Source of the DNA: Duganella margarita
GTDB lineage: Bacteria; Pseudomonadota; Gammaproteobacteria; Burkholderiales; Burkholderiaceae_D
Direction of reading: 5' to 3'
DNA length: 64,000 bases
NCBI RefSeq assembly: GCF_009857535.1
Contig: NZ_WWCS01000003.1
Location: forward strand, 124,001 to 188,000
Shown here: positions 37,049 to 45,888 of the stretch, one piece after another
How the letters are laid out: every line of letters begins with the position of its first letter
Position numbering within the stretch: the first letter of the stretch is position 1
The notes under the pieces: model-generated
Told to the model about the DNA's origin: nothing
Seen by the model: the letters and a program-made list of their open reading frames with translations, nothing else
Database searches by the model: none
Made by a program: the position numbers and the translations under genes

Positions 37049-38077
37049 ATGGGCTTGTTCTCGAAATCCGGTAAAAACAAGCAAGACGCTGGCCAGGACA
37101 GCGGCTATTACACCAGCGCCGATGACCAGGCGGCAACGGAACGCGCCCGCTCCAAGCGCGCGTCGTCAGCCGATGGTCCCAAGCGCCGCTCGCGCGACCG
37201 CGAAGAGAACGATCCGGTGTTGCCGGAAAAGAAACGCGCGCGCCGCCGCCTGGTCGGCGCCATCATGCTGGCGCTGGGCGTCGCGGTCGGCCTGCCGATG
37301 CTGCTCGATTCCGAGCCCAAGCAGATGGCGTCCGATATCGAAATTAAAATTCCGTCCAAGGACAAGCCGGCCGAGGTTGCAGCCGCGCCCGCGCCTGCCG
37401 CCAGCGTGCTGGCCAACGCCGCGCTGGACAGCCGGGAAGAAATCGTCGAGGACGTCAAGCCGGCCGCCAAGCCAGCCGCCGCGCCCGTAGCTGCCGCCGC
37501 CGCGCCGGTGGTGGCCGCCGTCGACACCACCAAACAGGACGCCGCCAGGCTGGAAGCCAAGGCCAAGGCGGACGCCCGCGCGGAACTCATGGCCAAGGCG
37601 CAAGCCGACGCCAAGGCGGAACGCGAGCTCAAAGCCCGCCAGGACGCCGACACCAGGCAGGAACAGGAACGCAAGCAGGCTGAGGCCAAAGCGGAAGCCA
37701 GGCTGAAAGCCGACAAGGAGGCCGAACGCAAGCTGGCCGAAGCCAAAGCCGCCAAGGCCGCCGAAGCCAAGCCGGCCGCCGCGCCGTCCAAGTCCGACGA
37801 CGCCCGCGCGCTGGCCATCCTGGAAGGCAAGGGCGCCGCGCCGGCGGCCGAAGGCGGCCAGAAATTCGTGCTGCAAGTGGCCGCGTTGAGCGACCAGGGC
37901 AAGGCGGACGAGCTGCGCGCCAAACTGAAAAACGCCGGCATCAGCTCGTTTACGCAGAAAACGCCGTCGGGCATCACCCGCGTGCGGGTCGGCCCGTTCA
38001 GCAGCAAGGAAGAGGCCGAGAAGGTCAAGGCCAAGCTGACCAGCATGGGCCTGGACGGCCGCCTGGAAACCGTCTGA
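37049..38077 (+). CDS. SPOR-domain cell division protein (DedD-like)
   Basis: A 342-residue inner-membrane protein. A cytoplasmic basic N-terminus, one transmembrane helix (about 75-93, 'VGAIMLALGVAVGLPMLL'), a long Ala/Lys/Glu-rich linker with KA/EA repeats likely helical (about 165-255), and a C-terminal SPOR domain (about 268-340, 'KFVLQVAALSDQGKADELRAKLKNAG', 'RVRVGPFSSKEEAEKVKAKL'). SPOR domains bind denuded glycan at the division septum. It lies between folC and cvpA as dedD does in related bacteria. The ATG at 37049 starts 'MGLFSKSGKN'. Confidence 0.93.
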   Translation: MGLFSKSGKNKQDAGQDSGYYTSADDQAATERARSKRASSADGPKRRSRDREENDPVLPEKKRARRRLVGAIMLALGVAVGLPMLLDSEPKQMASDIEIKIPSKDKPAEVAAAPAPAASVLANAALDSREEIVEDVKPAAKPAAAPVAAAAAPVVAAVDTTKQDAARLEAKAKADARAELMAKAQADAKAERELKARQDADTRQEQERKQAEAKAEARLKADKEAERKLAEAKAAKAAEAKPAAAPSKSDDARALAILEGKGAAPAAEGGQKFVLQVAALSDQGKADELRAKLKNAGISSFTQKTPSGITRVRVGPFSSKEEAEKVKAKLTSMGLDGRLETV

Positions 38078-38078
38078 C

Positions 38079-38567
38079 GTGACGCTCTTCGACTACCTGG
38101 TGATCTTCGTGCTGGCCACGTCGGTCATCATTGGGCTGGTGCGCGGACTGGTGAAGGAAGTGCTGTCGCTGCTGAGCTGGATCGTCGCGTTCGTGGTGGC
38201 CAATGCCTACGCCGCGCCGCTGGCGCAGATGCTGCCGGCGGCGGTGCCGGGCGAAGTGCTGCGGCTGATCGTGGCCTTTATCGCACTGTTTATCGGTGCG
38301 CGGATTTTAATGAGCCTGTTGTCGCTGGCGCTGGACGCCTTGCTTGACGCGGGCGGCCTGAGCTTCATCGACCGCGTGCTCGGCGCCGCGTTCGGCGTGG
38401 CCCGTGGGCTTGTAATTGTGCTGGCCGCCGTCATCTTGAGTGGGATGACCTCGCTGCCGCAACAGGATTTTTGGAAGCATGCGATGTTGAGTCCCTACGC
38501 GGAAGAAGGCGTACGGATCGCCAAGCCCTATCTTCCCGCTGCCATCGCGCAGCATGTAAATTTTTGA
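38079..38567 (+). CDS. cvpA: CvpA family inner-membrane protein
   Basis: A 162-residue protein with four predicted membrane helices ('VIFVLATSVIIGLVRGLVKEVLSLLSWIVAFVVANAYA' start, then two central helices and 'AFGVARGLVIVLAAVIL'). CvpA is known for colicin V production and envelope or purine-linked functions and is commonly followed by purF. The start is GTG at 38079, one base after the SPOR stop, and the N-terminus 'TLFDYLVIFVLATS' fits. purF begins 50 bases later. Confidence 0.93.
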   Translation: MTLFDYLVIFVLATSVIIGLVRGLVKEVLSLLSWIVAFVVANAYAAPLAQMLPAAVPGEVLRLIVAFIALFIGARILMSLLSLALDALLDAGGLSFIDRVLGAAFGVARGLVIVLAAVILSGMTSLPQQDFWKHAMLSPYAEEGVRIAKPYLPAAIAQHVNF

Positions 38568-38617
38568 ATTCTTAAATCTGCGTTTTTAAATCTGTAGTCC
38601 AGTCCAGGAGCACCATC

Positions 38618-40144
38618 ATGTGTGGCATTGTCGGCGTCGTTTCCCATCAACCTGTCAACCAAATGCTGTATGACGCCTTGCTGCTGTTGCAGCACCGCGG
38701 TCAGGATGCGGCAGGTATCGCGACCAATCACAGCAGCATGTTCGCCATGCACAAGGCCAACGGCCTGGTGCGCGACGTTTTCCGTACGCGTAACATGCGT
38801 ACGCTGCAAGGCAACTCCGGTATCGGCCACTGCCGCTACCCAACCGCCGGCTCGTCGAGCGAGGAAGAGGCGCAACCGTTCTACGTCAATGCCCCGTTCG
38901 GCATCACGCTGGCCCACAATGGCAACCTGACCAACTGGGAACAGCTCAAAAAAGAGATGTTCGAGAATGATCGCCGCCACATCAACACCGATTCCGATTC
39001 GGAAGTGCTGCTGAACGTGCTGGCGCACGAAATCGAAAAAGCCACGGTCGGCATTTCGATCGACGCCAACACCATCTTCAACGCGGTGACCGTGCTGCAC
39101 CGCCGCGTGCGCGGCGGTTATGCGGCCGTGGCGCAGATCGCCGGCGTCGGCCTGCTGGCGTTCCGCGATCCGTTCGGCATCCGTCCGCTGTGCCTGGGCA
39201 TTAATGAAACCGCCGAAGGCACCGAATACCTGATCGCCTCGGAATCGGTGGCGCTGGAAGGCATGGGCTTCCGCTTTGTGCGCGACATCGCGCCGGGCGA
39301 AGCGGTCTTCATCGACACCAACAAGCAGCTGCATTCGCGCCAGTGCGCCGACAATCCGTCGCTGAACCCATGCGTGTTCGAGTTCGTCTACCTGGCCCGT
39401 CCGGATTCGGTGATCGACGGCGCCTCGGTGTACGCCACCCGCCTGAAAATGGGCGAGTACCTGGCCGAAAAGATCAAGCGCGAGCTGAAAGACATGAAGA
39501 TCGACGTCGTCATGCCTATCCCGGACTCGTCGCGTCCGGCCGCGATCCAGCTGGCGCTGGCGCTGAACGTGGAATACCGCGAAGGCTTCATCAAGAACCG
39601 CTACATCGGCCGGACCTTCATCATGCCGGGCCAGGCCGCGCGCAAGAAATCGGTGCGCCAGAAGCTGAACGCGATTCCGGACGAATTCAAGGGCAAGGTC
39701 GTGCTGCTGGTCGATGACTCGATCGTGCGCGGCACCACCAGCCGCGAGATCGTGCAGATGGCGCGCGACTCCGGCGCCACCAAGGTGATCTTCGCGTCGG
39801 CGGCGCCACCGGTGATCTACCCGAACGTGTACGGCATCGACATGCCGACCCGCGACGAGCTGATCGCCCACGGCCGCACGGTGGAAGAAGTCTGCCGCGA
39901 AATCACCGCCGACGCCCTGGTGTACCAGGACATCGATGCGCTGAAACGCGCGATTTCGGATGTCAATCCGGCGCTGACCAATTTCGAAGCATCGTGCTTC
40001 GACGGCGTCTACGTGACCGGCGACGTGACCCGCGAGTATCTGGATAAACTGGAATACGAGCGTCACCACCCGACCAAGGCCGCCGCGCCGGAAGATGCGG
40101 GCCGTTCGCAGCTGAACCTGAACCTGGCAGCCAGCGAAGCGTAA
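38618..40144 (+). CDS. purF: Amidophosphoribosyltransferase
   Basis: A 508-residue enzyme for the first committed step of purine synthesis, moving amide nitrogen from glutamine to PRPP. The N-terminus 'MCGIVGVVSHQPVNQ' exposes the nucleophile Cys after Met removal; the PRPP loop is 'LLVDDSIVRGTTSREIV'. Ribosome site CAGGAG precedes ATG 38618. Order cvpA-purF-metZ-like is common in Burkholderiales. A short C-terminal tail beyond residue 495 is Ala/Asn-rich. Confidence 0.98.
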   Translation: MCGIVGVVSHQPVNQMLYDALLLLQHRGQDAAGIATNHSSMFAMHKANGLVRDVFRTRNMRTLQGNSGIGHCRYPTAGSSSEEEAQPFYVNAPFGITLAHNGNLTNWEQLKKEMFENDRRHINTDSDSEVLLNVLAHEIEKATVGISIDANTIFNAVTVLHRRVRGGYAAVAQIAGVGLLAFRDPFGIRPLCLGINETAEGTEYLIASESVALEGMGFRFVRDIAPGEAVFIDTNKQLHSRQCADNPSLNPCVFEFVYLARPDSVIDGASVYATRLKMGEYLAEKIKRELKDMKIDVVMPIPDSSRPAAIQLALALNVEYREGFIKNRYIGRTFIMPGQAARKKSVRQKLNAIPDEFKGKVVLLVDDSIVRGTTSREIVQMARDSGATKVIFASAAPPVIYPNVYGIDMPTRDELIAHGRTVEEVCREITADALVYQDIDALKRAISDVNPALTNFEASCFDGVYVTGDVTREYLDKLEYERHHPTKAAAPEDAGRSQLNLNLAASEA

Positions 40145-40146
40145 CC

Positions 40147-41391
40147 ATGAGTGACAAGAAGAACTACGGCTTCACCACCACCATCCTGCACGGCGACCGC
40201 CAGAAGGGCATCGAACACGGTTCGCTGCACAAGCCGATCCATACCTCGGTGGCCTTCGGCTACGCCGATGCGCGCCAGCTGGCCTCGGTCTTCCAGGGCA
40301 AGGAAGCGGGCTTCCGCTACGGCCGCCAGGGCAATCCGACCATCTCGGCGCTGGAAGACAAGGTCAACAAGATGGAGCAGGGCGTGGGCACGATCTGCTT
40401 CGCCACCGGCATGGGGGCGATCGGCGCCGTGGTGCAGGCGCTGCTGCGGACGGGTGATCATGTGGTGTCGTCGGCCTTCTTGTTCGGTAACACCAACAGC
40501 CTGTGGCAGACCGCCATGAGCCAGGGCATCGGTGTGTCCTTCGTCGACGCGACCGATGTGGCGAATGTCGAAGCGGCCATCACCGAGAACACCCGCGTGG
40601 TGTTCGTCGAGACCATCGCCAATCCGCGCACGCAAGTGGCGGACCTGAAGCGCATCGGCGAACTGTGCCAGGCGCGCGGCATCCTGTACGTGGTAGATAA
40701 CACCATGACCACGCCGTACCTGTTCCTGCCGAAAGCGGTGGGGGCGGGCCTGGTGGTCAACGCGCTGACCAAGTCGATCGGTGGCCACGGCAATGCGCTG
40801 GGCGGCAGCCTGACCGATACCGGCGCCTACGACTGGACCCGCTTCCCGAATATCTACGAGAATTACAAGAAAGCCGCGCCGCTGCAATGGGGGCTGGCCC
40901 AGATCCGCGCCAAGGCGCTGCGCGACTTCGGTTCCTCGCTGGCGCCGGACGCCGCGCACCATATCGCGGTCGGCGCTGAAACGCTGGCCTTGCGCATGCA
41001 GCGCACCACGGCCAACGCGATGGCGCTGGCCGAGTTGCTGGAGAAGGATGAGCGCGTCGCCGCGGTCTACTATCCGGGGCTGAAGTCGCACCCGCAGCAC
41101 GCCATCAGTGGGGAACTGTTCCGCGCGCATGGCTCGCTGCTGAGCTTTGAGCTGAAGGACGGCCTGGATTGCTTCGACTTCCTGAACCGCCTGAAGCTGG
41201 CGATTCCGGCCTCCAACCTGGGCGACAACCGCACGCTGATCATCCCGGTCGCGCACACCATCTTCTACGAGATGGGGGCCGAACGCCGCGCCTCAATGGG
41301 CATTGCCGAATCGCTGATCCGCGTTTCGGTCGGCATCGAAGATACCGCCGACCTGCTGGACGACTTCTGCACCGCGCTGGAAGGTTGCTGA
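40147..41391 (+). CDS. Cystathionine gamma-synthase/O-succinylhomoserine sulfhydrylase family PLP enzyme
   Basis: A 414-residue Cys/Met-metabolism PLP enzyme. The PLP lysine is K209 in 'NALTKSIGGHG'; 'FRYGRQGNPTISALE' and 'FATGMGAI' are cofactor-binding motifs and 'SVGIEDTADLLDDF' the C-terminal signature. Relatives next to purF in betaproteobacteria are often called metZ (O-succinylhomoserine sulfhydrylase) but sequence alone does not settle between sulfhydrylation, gamma-synthase or gamma-lyase activity, so no symbol is given. It starts two bases after purF. A short CACCC/GGGTG hairpin follows the stop without a clear T-run. Confidence 0.9.
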   Translation: MSDKKNYGFTTTILHGDRQKGIEHGSLHKPIHTSVAFGYADARQLASVFQGKEAGFRYGRQGNPTISALEDKVNKMEQGVGTICFATGMGAIGAVVQALLRTGDHVVSSAFLFGNTNSLWQTAMSQGIGVSFVDATDVANVEAAITENTRVVFVETIANPRTQVADLKRIGELCQARGILYVVDNTMTTPYLFLPKAVGAGLVVNALTKSIGGHGNALGGSLTDTGAYDWTRFPNIYENYKKAAPLQWGLAQIRAKALRDFGSSLAPDAAHHIAVGAETLALRMQRTTANAMALAELLEKDERVAAVYYPGLKSHPQHAISGELFRAHGSLLSFELKDGLDCFDFLNRLKLAIPASNLGDNRTLIIPVAHTIFYEMGAERRASMGIAESLIRVSVGIEDTADLLDDFCTALEGC

Positions 41392-41514
41392 TCACCCAGG
41401 CTGGGTGTTGCGGTTTTGTCGCAAGGTTGCGAACCTGATACTAAATTAATGCGATGGCAAAATCCTTGAGGTACACTGGATTTTGCTGTTTCGATAATTA
41501 AATCAGGGGTTGAG

Positions 41515-42306
41515 ATGAAAACACGTCAATTGCTGGGCCTGGGGTTTGTACTGTTCTGTGGCGCTGCCGTAGCGGATGAACTGGCGGATGCCGACCGCTT
41601 CGTGGCGGCCAAGGAGTACGCGCGCGCATTGCCGATCTACGCCAAGCTGGCGGCCAGCGGCAACGCCGTGGCGCAATTCCATCTGGGTGAACTGTACTGG
41701 TATGGCGAAGGCACGCCGGCCGACACGGCCAAGGCCGACGAACTGTTCCGCAAAGCCGCCGATGCCGGTGTCGCCGATGCGCGCCAGGCCTTGCAGCTGA
41801 CGCCGCAGCGCGCGGCCAATCAGGCCAAGATCGATTACTACGTCAAGCAGTACGACGGCGCCGATGTCCGCCTGAACAAGTTCAATTGCGTCAAGCCGGC
41901 CATTCCGGTGCTCTCCACCACGGCCGAAGACATCAAGAAGGTGACGGCCGGCATCGACGGCTGGCAGCACTGCTACAAGGGCTTCGTCAGCAACCTGACC
42001 ACCTTGCTGCCGGTCGGCAAAGCCATTCCAGCCGACTTGCAGAATGTGATGACGGACGAGGAAATTACCGCTGCCGTGGCGCTCCTGGACAAGGCGTATG
42101 CCAGTGCCGCCGGCGACGCCAAGGTGGAAGCGGATGCGATGCTGGCGGCGCAGGATGCGTGGCGCGAACGGACCAACAGCCATGTGGTCAGCGCCAACGC
42201 CAAGACGGCCTCCGACCTGGCGCTGATGCGCGCGCAAGATGAGAAGGTGCGGGCGATCAACCGCGACAAGGGTGTCGGCTTCACCTCGCCAGGAGGCGCG
42301 CGCTAA
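41515..42306 (+). CDS. Secreted Sel1-repeat protein
   Basis: A 263-residue exported protein: signal peptide (1-20, 'LGLGFVLFCGAAVADE'), then two Sel1/TPR-like repeats in 24-100 ('GNAVAQFHLGELYWYGEGTPADTAKADELFRKAADAGVADARQAL' order), and a uncharacterised helical C-terminal domain with two cysteines (in 'NCVKP' and 'QHCYKG') likely forming a disulfide. ATG 41515 follows GGGGTTGAG. It stands alone between the metZ-like gene and lexA. Sel1 repeats mediate protein contacts; the role is unknown. Confidence 0.8.
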   Translation: MKTRQLLGLGFVLFCGAAVADELADADRFVAAKEYARALPIYAKLAASGNAVAQFHLGELYWYGEGTPADTAKADELFRKAADAGVADARQALQLTPQRAANQAKIDYYVKQYDGADVRLNKFNCVKPAIPVLSTTAEDIKKVTAGIDGWQHCYKGFVSNLTTLLPVGKAIPADLQNVMTDEEITAAVALLDKAYASAAGDAKVEADAMLAAQDAWRERTNSHVVSANAKTASDLALMRAQDEKVRAINRDKGVGFTSPGGAR

Positions 42307-42362
42307 CGCCGGCTCCGGAAGTAACACAGCCCGCAACTGCAGAATGCAGTTTAGTTGAACAA

Positions 42363-42442
42363 CGTCGTTCCCGCGAAAGCGGGGACCGATGCCGCGCTTG
42401 CCCGGCAGACGTACTATGGATTCCCGCTTGCGCGGGAATGAC
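42363..42442. repeat. Dispersed inverted-repeat element, copy 4
   Basis: CGTCGTTCCCGCGAAAGCGGGGA at the left (given approximately) and GGATTCCCGCTTGCGCGGGAATGA at the right form the two hairpins. It lies between the convergent Sel1 gene and lexA. Confidence 0.83.
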
Positions 42443-42498
42443 AATGTGAAATTTCAGCTTAACTTCACGGCATCACCGTGAGTGCGGCCTGTCTGGTT

Positions 42499-43137
42499 TT
42501 AGTGCCAGGTGCGCATCAGGCCGACCGCCAGGCCTTCCAGCGCAAACTCGTCCGCTTCCGGATCGACGGTGATGATCTTGAAGTCCGGGTTTTCCGGCAG
42601 CAGCTCGATCAGTCCGCCGGTCTTGCGGTAGCGCTTGACCGTGACGTCGTTGCCGATGCGGGCGACGACGATCTGGCCATTCTTGGCGCTATCGACTTTT
42701 TTCACGGCCAGCAAATCGCCGTCCATGATGCCGGCGTCGCGCATCGATTCTCCGCGTACTTTCAGCAGATAGTCCGGCTTGGCGGCGAACATGGCCGGGT
42801 CGACGTTGTAGTTGGTTTCCAGGTTCTCTTGCGCCAGGATCGGCGAGCCGGCGGCCACGCGGCCGATCAGCGGCAGCGACATCATCAGCGCGGCCGGGAT
42901 TTTCGACGCGGCCGGTTCGGCGTGCACGCCCAGCAGGCGGATGCCGCGCGAGGTGCCGGCGGCGATTTCAATTGCACCCTTGCGGGCCAGCGCCTGCAAG
43001 TGTTCCTCGGCGGCGTTGGCGGACTTGAAGCCCAGTTCATTGGCGATCTCGGCGCGCGTCGGTGGGAAACCGGTGTTTTCGATCGCGTCCTTGATCAGAT
43101 TCAGGATTTGTTCCTGGCGGGCGGTGAGCTTAAGCAT
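42499..43137 (-). CDS. lexA: LexA repressor
   Basis: A 212-residue SOS repressor. N-terminal winged helix (about 1-65; '[16 protein letters not shown]', '[15 protein letters not shown]'), self-cleavage site A96-G97 in 'VAAGSP', catalytic Ser131 ('RGESMRD') and Lys168 ('DVTVKRY'). ATG 43137 gives the family start '[10 protein letters not shown]'; the open frame runs 28 codons farther without support. Two SOS boxes lie 15-47 bases upstream, so the gene represses itself. It controls damage-response genes, perhaps including the ligase operon, though no box was seen there. Confidence 0.97.
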   Translation of the reverse strand: MLKLTARQEQILNLIKDAIENTGFPPTRAEIANELGFKSANAAEEHLQALARKGAIEIAAGTSRGIRLLGVHAEPAASKIPAALMMSLPLIGRVAAGSPILAQENLETNYNVDPAMFAAKPDYLLKVRGESMRDAGIMDGDLLAVKKVDSAKNGQIVVARIGNDVTVKRYRKTGGLIELLPENPDFKIITVDPEADEFALEGLAVGLMRTWH

Positions 43138-43151
43138 GGGGTACGGTGAGC

Positions 43152-43167
43152 CTGTGTATATAGACAG
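43152..43167. promoter_or_regulatory. LexA (SOS) box 1 of the lexA promoter
   Basis: CTGTGTATATAGACAG is CTG-N10-CAG, the SOS box consensus, centred about 23 bases before the lexA ATG. Confidence 0.85.
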
Positions 43168-43168
43168 T

Positions 43169-43184
43169 CTGTATTTTTGTACAG
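43169..43184. promoter_or_regulatory. LexA (SOS) box 2 of the lexA promoter
   Basis: CTGTATTTTTGTACAG is a second CTG-N10-CAG site one base beyond the first. The centres are 17 bases apart, as in E. coli lexA, where two LexA dimers bind side by side. Confidence 0.9.
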
Positions 43185-43230
43185 TATGCCTTGAAATGCA
43201 AGAGAATTTGTTGCCTCGCACGAAATAAAT

Positions 43231-45843
43231 TCACTCGCCGCGCCAGGTGGTGCCGCCCTCTGCCAGCGTCACCAGCGACTCGCTGCGCTTGCCGTTGCGC
43301 TCGACGATCACGCGCGCGGTCGGCGTCGAGGCCGTCCGCGGCGCCAGTTGCAGCGTGATGGCGCCGCTGCGGGTGTCGATGTCGGCGCTGTCGATCTTGC
43401 CGGCTTCCAGCGTGATCCAGGTGCGGGTCGAGGCCACGAACAGGCGGCTGCGCGCGCTGTCCCTGGGCGTGACGTGCAATATGGCGCCGTGATGGCGCAG
43501 GTTGGCGCCGAAGGCCAGCCAGCCGAATAGCGGATCGTTGAGCACGTAGGTGGCGGTGGCGTAGGCGTGGCCGTAGAAGCCCATGCCATAGTCGCCGCTG
43601 TAGGCGTCCCAGCGCATCATGTCCGGCCACGCGTGGAAGGCGGCCGAGGCAAAGCCTTGCTGGTCGATATTGGTGATGCCGCCTAGCAGACCGCCGTACG
43701 CCACGCGCAGCAGATGCAGGTCGGACGGGTTGGCGCGATAGGCGGCAAACAGCGGCACCGCGTTCAGCGTCGAGCCGTAGTGGTGCAGCTGGCGTTCGAT
43801 GCGGCGCGTCTTGCCGCCGTACAGGAAGTCCCAGTAGCGGCGGGCGTTGCCGTTGTAGCCCCAGCTGGGCAGCGCCGGGTCATAGCCGAGGATGACTTCG
43901 CGCGTGATGTCGGCCTGCTTCTGATAGCCGAAGTAGCGCATCCACGCGTAGACCTCGGCCTGGCCGGTCGAGTCCCACGCCATCTCGCTGCCGAACGGAT
44001 AGGCCAGCGAGCGCCAGTGGTCGGCGCGCTGCTTCATCAGGCGTTCCATGTTGGCCGCTTCGGCTTGCAGGCCTTCGCGCTGCAGGTCTTGCAGGATGTC
44101 GACGAAGACGTCGCCTTCCATCAGGCCGAACTGCGCGTACTCCGGCGCGTCGCGTTCCATCGCCACCACGGTCTGGTAGGCGTGCTGCAGATACCAGCGC
44201 CAGTCGTGCGCGGTGACCAGGCCGCTGTGGTTGCGCGCCAGCCGGTACAGCACCCAGTGGCCGATCGCCACGTGCGGATAGTTGTAGGCGCGGCCGAGGT
44301 CGCCGGCGTCCTTCTTGCTCCACGAGGTCCAGGTCTTCCAGTCTTGCGTGGCATCGTAATAGGCAGGGAAGGCTTGCGGATCGTAGTAAAACAGGCTCTT
44401 GCGCACGGCGCCGGCCTGCGGACCGTCCGCCACTTGCAGCTTGCCGACGATGGTCTCGTTGACCAGGCGTTCCAGCTTGGCCACTTCGGCCGCATCCGGG
44501 TTGTCGAGCTGCTTCATGATGGCGGCCACCCAGCTGCCGGCGCCGCCTTCATCGCTCATGCCGGAGATCCACACGCGGGTGTCGTCGGTGACGATGCGTT
44601 TGGCGTCGTTGTCGTAGGTCAGGATGGCCGGCGCGCGCTGGAATGGATCGGTCTTGTCATCAAACCATTGCTGGGTGGTGCTGAAGCGGCCGAGGTCGGC
44701 CACGGCCTGTTCCAGCGGCTTGGTAATGAAGTAGCTGATGGTCTGCACGCTGTGGTCGGCGTAGGTGATGTTCAGGCGCGCCGGTCCCCAGCCCTGGCTC
44801 TTGATGGTGTAGCGCAGCCAGCCTTTGGCGGCGGCGCTGGCCGGCGCTGTCGTCGGCGTGGCAGTCAGCGCGCCGGCCGGTTCGGCGTCGATGCGCGCTA
44901 TCTTTTGCGGGTTGTGCAGGAACAGCGTGGCATCCAGGTCGGTCGGCACCACGTAGCCGGGGATGCCGATCGCCACCGGCCGCTGTTGCGCCACCAGCGT
45001 CTGTTCGATGGCGCGGATGGTCGGCGCGGTGACGAAGCGCACTCCGATCTCGCGCCGTTCGCCCGCCTGCAGCGTCAGGCTGGTGGGGGTGTTCCATTGC
45101 TGGCCGGCGTTTTTCCAGTCGGTTTCCGCGTAGGCCCTGCTGGCGACGGTCCAGTCGTAAAAGCCTTCGGCGGTCTGCGCGCGCTTGCTGTTGTCCTCGA
45201 TCGGGCGCCAGGCTTCCAGCGGCGTGTGACCATCCGGCAGCACCAGCAGCGCCGGGCCCTGGCCGTTGAGGCGCGTCACCTGCACATAGCCGGCGTCGCG
45301 GCCGATGTAGGGATCGGCGAAGCTGGCACTGGCGTGGGCCTGCTCCAGCGTACGGTCGGTGATGATGTTGTCGAACACCATCGGCATGCCGAGGCCGCCG
45401 ATTTCCACCGGCTGGGTCGAGCGGTTGATCAGCGTGAAGCGCAGCACCAGTGCGCCTTTGTCGTTGAGCCAGCGCCGTTCCACCGTCAGCGGCAGGCCGG
45501 CGCCGAACGTGGCGCTGATGTCGGCGGCCGCCAGCGCGCGGCCGGCCGCCAGCACGCGCACCGGTTTTCGATCTTTGGACGACGAATAGTCCTGCCAGGC
45601 GCCGTCGCCGCTGCGTAGCCGCAGATTGAGGTCGCCGATGTGGGCGTAGCCGTTGCCGCGCCGTTCCTGTTCCCGCGTGCCGGGCGTGAAATCGAAGCCG
45701 GGATCGCTGACCGGCGTCAGCCGCGCCAGCGTTTGCGTGTCGGCGCGCAGGGCCAGCAGCAGTTGCGGCGTGCTGTAGGCCTGGTTTGCGGCGAGGGAGG
45801 GAAGGGCGACAACGAGGGCGGCAGCGGCGAACAAGGATTTCAT
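43231..45843 (-). CDS. Large secreted DUF5695-like protein (possible carbohydrate-active enzyme)
   Basis: An 870-residue exported protein with signal peptide 1-19 ('LFAAAALVVALPSLAA'). Residues about 20-270 form an N-terminal beta-rich domain and about 330-870 a helical domain with many Trp, Tyr and aromatic-acid motifs ('NITYADHSVQTISYFI', 'WFDDKTDPF', 'NYPHVAIGHWVLYRLARNHSG', 'WPDMMRWDAYSGDYGMGF'). The overall look is that of DUF5695 proteins, thought to be glycoside-hydrolase-like with an alpha/alpha barrel; the substrate is unknown. ATG 45843 is supported by AGGA six bases upstream. The gene directly upstream encodes a truncated relative of its N-terminal domain. Confidence 0.72.
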   Translation of the reverse strand: MKSLFAAAALVVALPSLAANQAYSTPQLLLALRADTQTLARLTPVSDPGFDFTPGTREQERRGNGYAHIGDLNLRLRSGDGAWQDYSSSKDRKPVRVLAAGRALAAADISATFGAGLPLTVERRWLNDKGALVLRFTLINRSTQPVEIGGLGMPMVFDNIITDRTLEQAHASASFADPYIGRDAGYVQVTRLNGQGPALLVLPDGHTPLEAWRPIEDNSKRAQTAEGFYDWTVASRAYAETDWKNAGQQWNTPTSLTLQAGERREIGVRFVTAPTIRAIEQTLVAQQRPVAIGIPGYVVPTDLDATLFLHNPQKIARIDAEPAGALTATPTTAPASAAAKGWLRYTIKSQGWGPARLNITYADHSVQTISYFITKPLEQAVADLGRFSTTQQWFDDKTDPFQRAPAILTYDNDAKRIVTDDTRVWISGMSDEGGAGSWVAAIMKQLDNPDAAEVAKLERLVNETIVGKLQVADGPQAGAVRKSLFYYDPQAFPAYYDATQDWKTWTSWSKKDAGDLGRAYNYPHVAIGHWVLYRLARNHSGLVTAHDWRWYLQHAYQTVVAMERDAPEYAQFGLMEGDVFVDILQDLQREGLQAEAANMERLMKQRADHWRSLAYPFGSEMAWDSTGQAEVYAWMRYFGYQKQADITREVILGYDPALPSWGYNGNARRYWDFLYGGKTRRIERQLHHYGSTLNAVPLFAAYRANPSDLHLLRVAYGGLLGGITNIDQQGFASAAFHAWPDMMRWDAYSGDYGMGFYGHAYATATYVLNDPLFGWLAFGANLRHHGAILHVTPRDSARSRLFVASTRTWITLEAGKIDSADIDTRSGAITLQLAPRTASTPTARVIVERNGKRSESLVTLAEGGTTWRGE

Positions 45844-45888
45844 GTGCATTCCTGAGGGCAATGCACACATTCTAACCAACTCGCAGGT

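Noticed and set aside
43714..45618. 634-codon plus-strand frame opposite the DUF5695-like gene
   Set aside because: Antisense shadow; the minus strand has a signal peptide, ribosome site and a related neighbour.
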